Positions 47,028 through 55,938 of a stretch of DNA of 64,000 bases are shown piece after piece. The stretch is from Pantoea sp. AS-PWVM4. GTDB taxonomy: Bacteria; Pseudomonadota; Gammaproteobacteria; Enterobacterales; Enterobacteriaceae. Made by a program: the position numbers and the translations under genes. The stretch lies in assembly GCF_000468095.1 (NCBI RefSeq), contig NZ_ASZC01000015.1, positions 124,001 to 188,000 on the forward strand, in the 5' to 3' direction. How positions within the stretch are numbered: position 1 is the first letter of the stretch; the number at the start of each line of letters is the position of its first letter. The notes under the pieces are model-generated. The model did not search any database. It worked only from the letters and a program-made list of their open reading frames with translations, and was not told where the DNA came from.

Positions 47028-47923
47028 TCTTTTTCTCTCGAGACTGGCTACTTGATGACACGCCAGCTAACCGCCGTCAGGCGGTGTGGGGCCGGCGCTA
47101 TCGTCTGTGGCTCAGCCTGCGCAGCAACCCGCTGGCGATGGCGGGGCTGCTGGTCATTTTCCTGATGTTGCTGCTGGCGCTGTTTGCCCCGCTGCTGACA
47201 CCGTTCGATCCTGGCGCGCAGCATCTGGATAACCGCCTTGCGTTACCGTCCTGGGCACACTGGCTCGGCACCGATGAACTGGGGCGCGATGTCTGGACGC
47301 GCATCATTTATGGCGGGCGCACCACGCTTGGCATGGTGATCGCCGTGGTGTTGCTGACCGCCCCGCTCGGCCTGTTAATTGGCTGTATCGCCGGGTATGC
47401 CGGTGGATTTGTCGACAAGGCGCTGATGCGTCTGACCGATATCTTCCTCGCCTTCCCGCGCCTGATTCTCGCGCTGGCATTTGTCGCCGCGCTGAAACCG
47501 GGTGTCGAAAGTGCGGTGCTGGCCATCGCCCTCACCGCCTGGCCGCCCTATGCGCGCCTGGCGCGTGCGGAGACGTTGCAGTTCCGCAACAGCGATTTTA
47601 TCGCAGCCAGTCGTCTGACCGGGGCAGCGCCGTTACGCATTATTCTGCGCCATATCATGCCGTTGTGCGTGCCAAGCCTGATTGTGCGCGTCACCCTCGA
47701 CATGAGTTCGATCATCATCACCGCTGCCAGTCTTGGCTTTCTCGGTATGGGGGCACAGCCACCTTCACCGGAATGGGGCACGATGATCGCGACCGCGCGC
47801 CGTTTCCTGTTCAGCGAATGGTGGGTGCCGCTGATGCCGTGTATCGCTATTTTCCTGACGTCGCTGGCGTTCAACTTTCTTGGCGACGGTCTGCGCGACG
47901 TGCTGGACCCGAAGGAGCGCTAA
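47024..47923 (+). CDS. Peptide ABC importer, permease 2 (DppC-type)
   Basis: This is a 299-residue permease starting MIFFSRDWLL at 47024, where the start codon overlaps the upstream stop as ATGA. The DppC pattern is clear: a first helix near residues 38-60, HWLGTDELGRDVWTRIIYGGR near residue 83, and the EAA loop FIAASRLTGAAPLRIILRHI. The ATPase gene starts immediately after its stop (TAAATG). Confidence 0.92.
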   Translation: MIFFSRDWLLDDTPANRRQAVWGRRYRLWLSLRSNPLAMAGLLVIFLMLLLALFAPLLTPFDPGAQHLDNRLALPSWAHWLGTDELGRDVWTRIIYGGRTTLGMVIAVVLLTAPLGLLIGCIAGYAGGFVDKALMRLTDIFLAFPRLILALAFVAALKPGVESAVLAIALTAWPPYARLARAETLQFRNSDFIAASRLTGAAPLRIILRHIMPLCVPSLIVRVTLDMSSIIITAASLGFLGMGAQPPSPEWGTMIATARRFLFSEWWVPLMPCIAIFLTSLAFNFLGDGLRDVLDPKER

Positions 47924-48751
47924 ATGTTGGTGGAAATTGAAAATCTGCGCATTGCCTTCCGCAATCGTGCTGAGACTTTTGAAGCAGTGCGTGGCGTCAG
48001 CTTTAGCGTTGGTCGCGAGAAGTTCGCCATTGTTGGCGAGAGCGGCTCCGGCAAATCGCTGACGGCGCGCAGCCTGATGCAATTGCTGCCGGGCAATGCC
48101 GAAGTCACGGCAGATGTGCTGCGTTTTGATGGTATCGATCTGCGCGGCGCCAGCGAAAAAGTGCTGCGCCAGATTCGCGGCAAACGCGTTGGTTTTATTT
48201 TGCAGGACCCGAAATATTCGCTGAATCCGGTGATGACCATCGGCCAGCAGATTGCCGAAGCCTGGCGCGAGCACAAAGGCGGCAGCAGAAAAGCGGCGAT
48301 GCAGGCGGCGATTGAGTTGCTGGAACAGGTCAAAATCCGCGATCCCGAGACGGTGGCAAAACGCTATCCGCATGAAGTTTCTGGCGGCATGGGCCAGCGC
48401 GTGATGATCGCCATGATGCTGGCACCGGACCCGGAGCTGCTGATTGCTGACGAACCCACCAGCGCGCTGGATGCCACGGTGCAGGCCGAGATCCTGAAAC
48501 TGATTGACGATCTGGTTTCTGCGCGCGGCATGGGGTTGATCCTGATCAGCCACGATCTGCCATTGGTGTCGCATTTCTGCGATCGCGTGGCGGTGATGTA
48601 CGCCGGACGGATCGTCGAATTGCTGGAAGCCGGACAGCTACAACAGGCGCAGCATCCTTATACCCGCGGATTGCTGGCCTGCCTGCCATCGTTGCGCCAT
48701 CCGCGCGAGCGGTTGCCGGTGTTGCAGCGCGATGCGGCGTGGCGGGATTAA
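47924..48751 (+). CDS. Peptide ABC importer, ATPase 1 (DppD-type)
   Basis: This is a 275-residue ATPase with Walker A GESGSGKS near residue 38, Q loop FILQDPKYSLNP, signature SGGMGQR, Walker B LLIADEPTSALD and switch His in ISHDLPL. The C-terminal part is shorter than in E. coli DppD (327) and lacks most of the cysteine-rich tail that binds a cofactor in some homologues. A BIME separates it from ATPase 2. Confidence 0.9.
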   Translation: MLVEIENLRIAFRNRAETFEAVRGVSFSVGREKFAIVGESGSGKSLTARSLMQLLPGNAEVTADVLRFDGIDLRGASEKVLRQIRGKRVGFILQDPKYSLNPVMTIGQQIAEAWREHKGGSRKAAMQAAIELLEQVKIRDPETVAKRYPHEVSGGMGQRVMIAMMLAPDPELLIADEPTSALDATVQAEILKLIDDLVSARGMGLILISHDLPLVSHFCDRVAVMYAGRIVELLEAGQLQQAQHPYTRGLLACLPSLRHPRERLPVLQRDAAWRD

Positions 48752-48768
48752 TAAGCGTTTCCGAAATT

Positions 48769-48827
48769 GCGCGATGAATCGCGCCGCCACGGTCTGGTGC
48801 GGCCTGTAGCGGCGCGATTTATCGCGC
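48769..48827. repeat. BIME inside the ABC importer operon
   Basis: A reverse variant at 48769-48790 and a forward consensus copy at 48806-48827 fill most of the 113-bp gap between the two ATPase genes, the only sizeable gap in this operon. It may affect mRNA processing or relative expression. Confidence 0.9.
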
Positions 48828-48864
48828 GAGTTGGATCGGATGATTAGCTAAACGAGCAAAACAC

Positions 48865-49605
48865 ATGATTCAAATCGATAATCTGCGCATCGCCTTTGGT
48901 GCGCACACCGTGGTGAAAGGCGTCAGCTTTGCCGTTGGTAACGGCGAAAGTTTTGGTCTGGTCGGCGAAAGCGGTTCCGGCAAATCCACCATCCTGCGGG
49001 CGCTGGCGGGCCTGAATGAACACTGGCAAGGCAGCATGACCTTCGGTGGTCAGGCGCTGAGTGCCAAACGCAGCCGGGCCTTTTTTCGTCAGGTGCAAAT
49101 GGTGTTTCAGGACCCGTTCGGTTCGCTGCATCCACGCCAGACCATTGACCGTATCCTGCACGAACCGTTGCTGGTACATCAGCTCGATCGCGCCGAGCAA
49201 CGCATCAGCCAGGCTCTGAGCGAAGTGGGCCTGCCTGCGGCGGTGCGGTTCCGTTATCCCCACCAGCTCTCCGGTGGGCAGCGTCAGCGTGTGGCGATTG
49301 CCCGCGCGTTGATTGCCGAGCCGGAAGTGCTGCTGCTGGATGAACCGACCTCCGCACTTGATGTGTCGGTGCAGGCGGAAATCCTTAATTTACTTAGCGA
49401 TCTTCGCAGCGAACGCAAACTGACCTACATTATGGTGACACACAACCTCGCGGTGGTGACGCACCTGTGTCAGCGCATTGGCGTGATGCAACATGGCGAG
49501 ATGGTGGAGCAGCTAAGCGCCGATGACCTGCGCGCCCGCCGCATCCAGCATCCGCACACCGCGCAACTTTTTGATCTCAGCATGACGCTGGAGGAACCGG
49601 CATGA
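48865..49605 (+). CDS. Peptide ABC importer, ATPase 2 (DppF-type)
   Basis: This is a 246-residue ATPase with Walker A GESGSGKST near residue 33, Q loop MVFQDPFGSLHPRQT, signature LSGGQRQR, Walker B VLLLDEPTSALD and switch His VTHNLAV. It pairs with the upstream ATPase. It is shorter than E. coli DppF (334). It overlaps the D-aminopeptidase gene by 4 bp. Confidence 0.9.
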   Translation: MIQIDNLRIAFGAHTVVKGVSFAVGNGESFGLVGESGSGKSTILRALAGLNEHWQGSMTFGGQALSAKRSRAFFRQVQMVFQDPFGSLHPRQTIDRILHEPLLVHQLDRAEQRISQALSEVGLPAAVRFRYPHQLSGGQRQRVAIARALIAEPEVLLLDEPTSALDVSVQAEILNLLSDLRSERKLTYIMVTHNLAVVTHLCQRIGVMQHGEMVEQLSADDLRARRIQHPHTAQLFDLSMTLEEPA

Positions 49606-51113
49606 CAGCCCACTGGCAACAGGCCGCAGATGTTGCAAACTCAATTGTGCAAAGCTGGCAACAACCCGGCGCACCCGGCGGGGCCATCGTGCTGTTCGAT
49701 GCTCACCATATTCACTCTACCCACTGTGCCGGTTTGGCCGATCTGGCCCAACAAACGCCGTTCACCGCCGACAGCGTGGTGCGCTTTGCCTCCATTACCA
49801 AACATCTGTTTGCCGCACTGGTGACCGGGCCAGGCCGCCACTATCTGCGACTGGAAGACACCCTGGCCCAGCATCTGCCGCAATTGACCGGCGCTAATGG
49901 TTCAGTAACCGTCGGCCAGGCGCTGGATATGAGCAGCGGTTTGCCGGATGTGCGTGAAACCCTGTCGCTGCTCGGTTTGTCGGTCTACAACGCCACCACC
50001 GCCGCCGACCTTTTGGCTTTCGTGGCGCGCGAAGGCGATCTCAGTTATCCACCCGGTAGCGAGATTTCCTACACCAACACCGGTTATCGTCTGGTGGAAG
50101 AAGCGCTGAAAGCCAAAGGCGTGCTGTTCAACGACCTGTTGCAGCAATACGTCTGCGAACCGTTGGATATCAACCTGTTCGCCCCGGAAAGCTGGTTTGA
50201 TATCGTCCCCGGCCTGGTGCCGGGTTACTGGAATAATGGACAGCAGTGGCAGCTTTCCAGCGCCGGTCTGCATCTGTCGGCATCCGGCAGCGTGACCGGC
50301 AGCCTGCATGATTTGACGCGCTGGCTGCAAACGCTGTTGGCAGACACCGGTCCCGGTGCAGGCGTGCTGCAACGGCTGAGTGCGCCGCGCAATCTCAACG
50401 ATGGACGCACCAGCGGTTATGGCCTTGGCATCACCAGCTCGACGCTCGGTAGCCAGACGCTGTTTGGTCATGGCGGTTCCCATGCTGGTTATAAAAGTTA
50501 CTTCCTGCTGCACCCGGAACTGAAGATTGGGGTGGCTCTGGTCGCCAACCGCGAAGATATCACCACCTCCGAAAGCGCACTGCGTATCCTGGCGGCGGCA
50601 TTGGGCCGGACGTTGCCGGAGAAGGGGCACGATCTGACGCCCGGTTTGTATGTGGCACCGGATGCCGCCGACTGGCTGGAGATTAACGGCGTTACCGCCA
50701 CCTGGCTCGGTGCCGGTGAAACTCTGTGGCGCGACGAGCGTCACGGCGACGCCGTCTCCCTTTCCAGTACCTTCCCCATGCAGTTACGCCACGACGGTGC
50801 GGCGATTGTTGGTGAAATCGGCCATGCCGCGCGCCGTTTTGTGCCGGTGCAGCCCGATAGCGCCAGCCTTGATAACCTGCAAGGACGCTGGTTTGCGCCG
50901 CAGTGGCGCAGTGAAATGGTGATTGAAGGGGATACGCTGACGATGGGCATCGGCCCGGCGGCGATTCGTGCCACGTTGCAATCGCTGGGTGGCGATCGCG
51001 TGCTGGCTACCGCGCTGGATGGTCCGTGGGAAAAACGTTTTGTGTTGGCGCGCGCGGGGGACAGCGTGCGGCTGCTGCTCAATCGCAGCCGCGTGGTGAC
51101 GTTTACGCGCTAA
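49602..51113 (+). CDS. D-aminopeptidase-like serine hydrolase (family S12)
   Basis: This is a 503-residue protein with a penicillin-binding-protein/beta-lactamase-fold domain and beta-barrel-type C-terminal domains. The active-site residues are Ser64 and Lys67 (ASITK), Tyr157 (YTN) and His290 (GHGGSH). Spacing and length match Ochrobactrum D-aminopeptidase DAP (Ser62, Lys65, Tyr153, His287, 520 residues) as I recall it. That enzyme releases N-terminal D-residues. No signal peptide is seen, so it acts after import. It is the last gene of the rightward operon. Confidence 0.87.
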   Translation: MTAHWQQAADVANSIVQSWQQPGAPGGAIVLFDAHHIHSTHCAGLADLAQQTPFTADSVVRFASITKHLFAALVTGPGRHYLRLEDTLAQHLPQLTGANGSVTVGQALDMSSGLPDVRETLSLLGLSVYNATTAADLLAFVAREGDLSYPPGSEISYTNTGYRLVEEALKAKGVLFNDLLQQYVCEPLDINLFAPESWFDIVPGLVPGYWNNGQQWQLSSAGLHLSASGSVTGSLHDLTRWLQTLLADTGPGAGVLQRLSAPRNLNDGRTSGYGLGITSSTLGSQTLFGHGGSHAGYKSYFLLHPELKIGVALVANREDITTSESALRILAAALGRTLPEKGHDLTPGLYVAPDAADWLEINGVTATWLGAGETLWRDERHGDAVSLSSTFPMQLRHDGAAIVGEIGHAARRFVPVQPDSASLDNLQGRWFAPQWRSEMVIEGDTLTMGIGPAAIRATLQSLGGDRVLATALDGPWEKRFVLARAGDSVRLLLNRSRVVTFTR

Positions 51114-51125
51114 GCACCAAAACCC

Positions 51126-51187
51126 GCGCGATGAATCGCGCCGCTACCAATGATTGCACCCATCAGTAGCGGCGTGATTTATCACGC
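51126..51187. repeat. BIME at the meeting point of the two D-peptide operons
   Basis: A reverse variant at 51126-51147 and a forward variant at 51166-51187 (hairpin GCGTGATTTATCACGC) lie between the convergent operons. It probably ends transcription both ways. The forward copy contains the TGA stop of the FAH-family gene. Confidence 0.9.
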
Positions 51188-52018
51188 AATAGGGTGACGC
51201 AGGCGTCCGATTTTTTCGATCTCCACTTCAATCTCATCGCCGGGGAACATAAACAGCGGTGGCGTGCGTTTCTTACCCACGCCGCCCGGTGAACCGGTGA
51301 TGATCACATCCCCTGCCGCCAGCGGGCTGAATGCCGAGATGTATTCGATGATCTTCGCTACCGGATGCACCATGCTGGCGGTGGTGTCGTTCTGTACTTC
51401 ACGCTGATTCAGCCAGGTTTTAATCGCCAACTGCTGTGGATCGGGGATCTCATCCGCGGTGGTCATCCACGGGCCAAAACCCCCGGTTTGCGGCCAGTTT
51501 TTCCCGGCAGTGAACCAGGTGAACTGCATGTCACGCACGGTGGCATCCATAAAGCAGCTGTAACCGGCGACGTGGGCCAACGCTTCATCCGCTTTGACCT
51601 GATACGTCGGTTTGCCGATGATCACCGCCAGCTCGCCTTCATAGTCGAACTCCTGGGTAGTGACCGGTTTCAGCAGCGGCTGCTCATGAGCCGCCAACGA
51701 ATCGGCAAAGCGCACAAATAAGGTCGGCGCTTCAAGGGTTTCAGCAAACTCTTTGCGTTTGTCGGCGTAATTCATCCCAACGCAAAACACCTTACCCGGA
51801 TTCTCAATCACTGGCAGAAAACGGATAGCACTGAAGGGGTAATCGGCAGGCAGCGCGTGAAACGCCGCCAGGTCGCTCTGCGCACCACGTTGCAGCAGGG
51901 TTTTCAGGTCGGGACATTCGGCACCGAGGCGTTTGCCGAGATCCACCACACCCTGTTCCTGCACGATTCCATAACTTTTTGTTGCCTGGTCAATAAGATA
52001 AAAACTGCAAAGCTGCAT
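51182..52018 (-). CDS. Fumarylacetoacetate-hydrolase-family protein
   Basis: This is a 278-residue member of the FAH family (fumarylpyruvate hydrolases, oxaloacetate decarboxylases or tautomerases). The hallmarks are FCVGMNYADKRKEFA near residue 75, metal-binding FDYEGELAVIIGK, CFMDATVRDMQ and ITGSPGGVGKKR. The start MQLCSFYLI at 52018 has GAGG upstream. The stop TGA at 51182-51184 comes from a REP copy. It lies 83 bp after the DppA-type gene and is probably the last gene of the D-peptide operon; its substrate is unknown. Confidence 0.85.
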   Translation of the reverse strand: MQLCSFYLIDQATKSYGIVQEQGVVDLGKRLGAECPDLKTLLQRGAQSDLAAFHALPADYPFSAIRFLPVIENPGKVFCVGMNYADKRKEFAETLEAPTLFVRFADSLAAHEQPLLKPVTTQEFDYEGELAVIIGKPTYQVKADEALAHVAGYSCFMDATVRDMQFTWFTAGKNWPQTGGFGPWMTTADEIPDPQQLAIKTWLNQREVQNDTTASMVHPVAKIIEYISAFSPLAAGDVIITGSPGGVGKKRTPPLFMFPGDEIEVEIEKIGRLRHPIA

Positions 52019-52101
52019 GACTGCCTCGTTGGAATAAAAAAATCGCGCGCAGGTTACCAAAAGCCGCACAGGAAAGCGGTACGACCTGCGCGCGATGTGG
52101 C

Positions 52102-52923
52102 TTAATTTTGCGTACTCGCCAGATAGGAGAAGGCACTCAGCAGGCTGATCAGCGTCCCCATCTGCTCGGCACGATAGCCCACCGTTACCGCATCAATACG
52201 TGTTACACCGGGGATCAGGCTGAACAGATCGGCCAGCACCGGTTTGCTCGCCTGGAGCTGCATCTCATAAGGGGCGCTGAGGCGGGTGGTGCTGACCTGA
52301 CTGGCACGCTGCACTGCCGCCGTCGCCGCCGCGCGAATGGCGTTTTGCGCCGCCTGCGGGCTGATAGATTCTGCGCAGGTATGGGAAATCGCGCGTTTTA
52401 CGCAGACGTAGTCCACCGATGGATAATGCTCGCCCATCCAACCCTTGAGCTGATCGTCGCCGCTCACCAGCCACAGCGGTGTGCCCTGTTCGGCAGCCGC
52501 AGCGGCATAGATATCGCTCTCGCCCATCACTTTGCCGTTGATATGGATGCGCCAGAACGCGCGACCGTTAATGGTGTGCGCCAGCACGCCCGGCTCTCCT
52601 GCCGCGCTGTGATAACCGATAAAAAACAGGCCATCGAACGGTTGCTGCTCCAGCCCTTCGACCATCGACAAACCGCGCGGTTTGCCCTGCACCAGCCGGG
52701 CACGCGCATCGATATTTTCTGCGCGCAGGTTGGTCATTTGCGCGTGGCTGTCGGCCACCACCACTTCAGTGGCACCACCGGCAAACGCCCCGTCGATGGC
52801 GGCGTTGACTTCCTGTTCCATCAATCCACGCGCCAGCTGATATTCCGCATGGCCGGGTGAACATTGTTCCGGGCGCATCACGCCCGCGATGCCTTCGATA
52901 TCGGCGGAGATAAAGATTTTCAT
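52102..52923 (-). CDS. D-aminopeptidase DppA-type (family M55)
   Basis: This is a 273-residue zinc peptidase of the Bacillus DppA family, a decameric cytosolic enzyme specific for D-amino acids (for example D-Ala). Active-site residues are present: Asp8 and Glu10 (ADIEG), His60 (DSHAQM), His105 (GYHSAAG), His116 (LAHTING) and Glu135 (MGESD). It follows the P1 peptidase gene after 118 bp that hold a BIME. Confidence 0.93.
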   Translation of the reverse strand: MKIFISADIEGIAGVMRPEQCSPGHAEYQLARGLMEQEVNAAIDGAFAGGATEVVVADSHAQMTNLRAENIDARARLVQGKPRGLSMVEGLEQQPFDGLFFIGYHSAAGEPGVLAHTINGRAFWRIHINGKVMGESDIYAAAAAEQGTPLWLVSGDDQLKGWMGEHYPSVDYVCVKRAISHTCAESISPQAAQNAIRAAATAAVQRASQVSTTRLSAPYEMQLQASKPVLADLFSLIPGVTRIDAVTVGYRAEQMGTLISLLSAFSYLASTQN

Positions 52924-52965
52924 AGGGTGATGTTTGTTCCGTTAATCATGTTACAAGCCAAAACC

Positions 52966-53026
52966 GCGCGATAAATCGCGCCGCTACATTACGTGCGTTC
53001 ATTCGTAGCGACGCGATTTATCGCGC
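52966..53026. repeat. BIME between the DmpA-type and DppA-type genes
   Basis: A reverse consensus copy at 52966-52987 and a forward variant at 53005-53026 (GTAGCGACGCGATTT start) lie in the 118-bp operon gap. Confidence 0.9.
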
Positions 53027-53041
53027 AAGAATACCGGGAAG

Positions 53042-54088
53042 TTATGGTTGCGCCAGTTTGTCTAAAACATCCGTCAATGCCGGGCGGTGGTGGCCGCGGA
53101 AGCCGGTAACGGCTTCGGCACTCAGCAACGCATCCAGCACCGCGTGTTCAGTGGCATCGGCGGCGGCAGCGAGCAAGGGTTCCAGCGCCGCATCGTCCGG
53201 TGGCTGTGGTTGGCCCTGGGTGGAAAAGGCTACCGCGATATCGCCGGAACCATGACCCCAGTAGCTACCAAGACGTCCCAGGCCGGCACCCGCTCGCTTT
53301 GCCACGCGCTTCAACTGACGAGCATCCAGCGGCGCATCGGTCGCCATAATGATGATGATGGAACCCGCATCGCGCTGTGGCGTCAGTTCCGGCAGCAACG
53401 GGGCGATCATCTCGCCGAGGCGCACGCCATCCAGCGTTAACGCCGTCAGTGCGCCAAAGTTCGCCAGCACCAGCACGCCCAGCGTGGCATTCAATGAAGG
53501 GATCAGACGCGAGGCGCTGCCAATGCCGCCTTTCAGGCTGAAGCAGCTCATACCGCGCCCGGCCCCCACGCTGCCACGGGGGAAATCGGGCTGCGCCTGG
53601 TGCAGGGCTTGCTGCGCCAGCGCTTCCGTCACTGCCAGCGCCTGGATGTCGTTCAGCCAGCCGTCGTTGCACTCCAGCGCCAGCGGATTAACCGTAGGCA
53701 AACTGCGGCCCAGTTCCGGGTTGCGGCTGATGGCATCTCGCACCAGGGTGGTAAACAGCGTGCCGACTGCCAGGGTGTTGCTGAGCAGGATTGGCGTCTG
53801 CAATACGCCCAGCTCCTCCACCTGTACCAGACCAACCGGCTTGGCAAAGCCGTTAAACACCGCTGCCGCGCAGGGCAGCGGTTGCTGGAACAGATTGTCG
53901 CCCGACGGCACAATCGCGGTGACGCCGGTCTGGATCTCACCCTCGGCCAACGTGGCATGGCCGACGCGCACGCCGGGAACATCGCTGATCAGGTTGGTCG
54001 GCCCACAGGCGCTGCGCGGCTGACCGAGCTGGCGCGTTTCACGCCAGCGTTGCAGCAGCAGGTCGCGCTGCATCTGTTGAAAATCCAT
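53042..54088 (-). CDS. DmpA-type L-aminopeptidase/D-Ala-esterase (family P1)
   Basis: This is a 348-residue N-terminal-nucleophile hydrolase precursor. The autocleavage and catalytic Ser is Ser243 in AGSIIIIMATDAPL, which becomes the N-terminus of the beta chain. Ser281 and Asp283 in HGSGDIAVAF match the other catalytic positions. RGSVGAGRGMSCFSLKGGIG near residue 170 is typical of the family. DmpA enzymes remove N-terminal L-residues and hydrolyse D-Ala esters and amides; relatives cut beta-peptides. It starts 2 bp after the permease stop. Confidence 0.92.
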   Translation of the reverse strand: MDFQQMQRDLLLQRWRETRQLGQPRSACGPTNLISDVPGVRVGHATLAEGEIQTGVTAIVPSGDNLFQQPLPCAAAVFNGFAKPVGLVQVEELGVLQTPILLSNTLAVGTLFTTLVRDAISRNPELGRSLPTVNPLALECNDGWLNDIQALAVTEALAQQALHQAQPDFPRGSVGAGRGMSCFSLKGGIGSASRLIPSLNATLGVLVLANFGALTALTLDGVRLGEMIAPLLPELTPQRDAGSIIIIMATDAPLDARQLKRVAKRAGAGLGRLGSYWGHGSGDIAVAFSTQGQPQPPDDAALEPLLAAAADATEHAVLDALLSAEAVTGFRGHHRPALTDVLDKLAQP

Positions 54089-54090
54089 GT

Positions 54091-54978
54091 TTAACTCTTC
54101 AGTTTGGGATCAAGCGTATCGCGCAGGGCATCGCCCAGCAGGTTAAACGCCAGCACCGTGATAAAAATCGCCAGTCCAGGGAAGACGCTGACGTGCCACA
54201 TGCCCGCCATCATCATGTTGCGGCTCATCGCGAGGATGTTGCCCCACTCCGGGACGTCCGGCTCCGGGCCAAGACCGATAAAACTCAGTCCGGCTGCGGT
54301 GAGAATACTGGTGCCGATGCGCATGGTGAAGTAGACAATCACGTTCGACAGCGTACCCGGCAGGATATGGCGCAGCAGGATCACCCGGTCCGGCGCACCG
54401 GCGCAGCGTACCGCTTCCACATAGGCGGCCTGCTTCAGCGATAAGGTCGACGCACGTACGATGCGGGCAAACACCGGTACGCTGAATACCGCCACCGCGA
54501 TAATCACGTTATTCAGACCTGGCCCGAGAATGGCCACCACCGCAATCGCCAGCAGCATACCGGGGAAGGCGAACAGCACATCAGAACCACGCATGATCAG
54601 CATGTCGATCCAGCGACCATAGTAGCCCGCCAGCAAGCCAAGCATCACGCCCACCACCATGCCAAGCGTGACTGACACAACGCCAACATATAATGAGATA
54701 CGTGCGCCAAAGATAATGCGACTGAGCAGGTCACGACCGAGATCGTCGGTGCCCATCCAGTGCGCGGCAGACGGCGGTGACGACAGCGCCATCCAGTCTG
54801 GTGCCATCGGGTCCCACGGGGCCAGCCACGGGGCGAAAATCGCCACCAGTACCAGCAGCAACACAAAACCGCCCGATACCAGCGCCAGTGGATTGCGCAC
54901 AAAGGCGTGGAGAAAATCGCGCCACGGCGAACGGATCGCCTCCTGCGTGTTGGCAGGCAGAGATTGCAGACTCATCAC
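54091..54978 (-). CDS. Peptide ABC importer 2, permease (GsiD/DppC-type)
   Basis: This is a 295-residue permease with an N-terminal cytosolic tail, six helices, HWMGTDDLGRDLLSRIIFGAR near residue 78 and the EAA loop YVEAVRCAGAPDRVILLRHI. Its start overlaps the upstream permease by 4 bp. Order and sizes resemble the glutathione importer genes gsiC-gsiD of E. coli. Confidence 0.92.
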   Translation of the reverse strand: MMSLQSLPANTQEAIRSPWRDFLHAFVRNPLALVSGGFVLLLVLVAIFAPWLAPWDPMAPDWMALSSPPSAAHWMGTDDLGRDLLSRIIFGARISLYVGVVSVTLGMVVGVMLGLLAGYYGRWIDMLIMRGSDVLFAFPGMLLAIAVVAILGPGLNNVIIAVAVFSVPVFARIVRASTLSLKQAAYVEAVRCAGAPDRVILLRHILPGTLSNVIVYFTMRIGTSILTAAGLSFIGLGPEPDVPEWGNILAMSRNMMMAGMWHVSVFPGLAIFITVLAFNLLGDALRDTLDPKLKS

Positions 54979-55904
54979 GGCTCCTGTCGCAGGCGAATTG
55001 CCGGGTTAACCACTGCGTACAGCAGATCCACCAGCAGGTTAATCACAATAAATTCAAAGACAAACAGCATAACCAGCGCCTGAATTACCGGCTGATCCTG
55101 CGCTTTGATCGATTCGATCAGCAGCCAGCCTAATCCCGGCCAGTTGAACACGCTTTCCACGACGATCGATCCACCCAGCAGAAAACCAAACTGCAAACCA
55201 AGCATGGTGATCACCGGGATCAGCGCATTGCGCATCACATGTTTCCAGGTGACCAGCCGATTACGTAGCCCCTTCGCTTTGGCAGTGCGCACGTAATCCT
55301 CCTGTGCCACTTCCAGGAACGCAGATCGGGTAAAGCGCGCCATCACCGCCGCCACCGAGGAGCCAAGGGTAATGGCGGGCAGGATGATATCGGTGGGCTT
55401 GTTGAAGCCGCTGACCGAGAACAAACCAAACGGCATGGCAACAAACTGAATCAGCAGCAGGCCCAGCCAGAAAGTCGGCATTGAGATACCGCCCACCGCG
55501 ACGCTCATCAGCGTCCAGTCCTGCCATTTACCGCGTTTCAGCGCCGCCAGCACACCCAGAAACAGACCGAGAATCACCGACCAGGCAAAGCCCGCCAGCG
55601 CCAGCCACATGGTCGGCATAAAGCCTTTTTTGATCACTTCCAGCACCGGTTGTTGCGTGCGATAGGTGACGCCGAGATCGCCGCGAAACAGGCCGCCCAG
55701 CCAGTGCAGATATTGCTGCGGCAGCGGGTCATTCAGACCAAGATGCTGACGCGCGGCTTCCACCGCCGCCAGCGGTGCATCCGGCCCGGCGTAAATACGT
55801 GCCGGATCGCCCGGTAGCAGTTTGATGAAGCCGAATACCAGCAGCGAGACCACCAGCAGTACCGGGATCATCTCCAGCAGACGACGAATGATGTATGCGA
55901 ACAT
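54975..55904 (-). CDS. Peptide ABC importer 2, permease (GsiC/DppB-type)
   Basis: This is a 309-residue permease with N-terminal MFAYIIRRLLEMIPVLLVVS, a long extracytoplasmic loop with LGLNDPLPQQYLHWL, and the EAA loop YVRTAKAKGLRNRLVTWKHV. E. coli GsiC has 306 residues and the same pattern. It starts 145 bp after the binding-protein gene; the gap holds a strong palindrome. Confidence 0.92.
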   Translation of the reverse strand: MFAYIIRRLLEMIPVLLVVSLLVFGFIKLLPGDPARIYAGPDAPLAAVEAARQHLGLNDPLPQQYLHWLGGLFRGDLGVTYRTQQPVLEVIKKGFMPTMWLALAGFAWSVILGLFLGVLAALKRGKWQDWTLMSVAVGGISMPTFWLGLLLIQFVAMPFGLFSVSGFNKPTDIILPAITLGSSVAAVMARFTRSAFLEVAQEDYVRTAKAKGLRNRLVTWKHVMRNALIPVITMLGLQFGFLLGGSIVVESVFNWPGLGWLLIESIKAQDQPVIQALVMLFVFEFIVINLLVDLLYAVVNPAIRLRQEP

Positions 55905-55938
55905 GCGTTTCCTTTTTGCGATGGTGCGAGCGGTGGGG

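Noticed and set aside
53250..53260. Suspected loss of the DmpA nucleophile (NFGA region, about residues 210-213)
   Set aside because: On re-alignment the autocleavage Ser is Ser243 in AGSIIIIMATDAPL, which is present; the protein looks intact.
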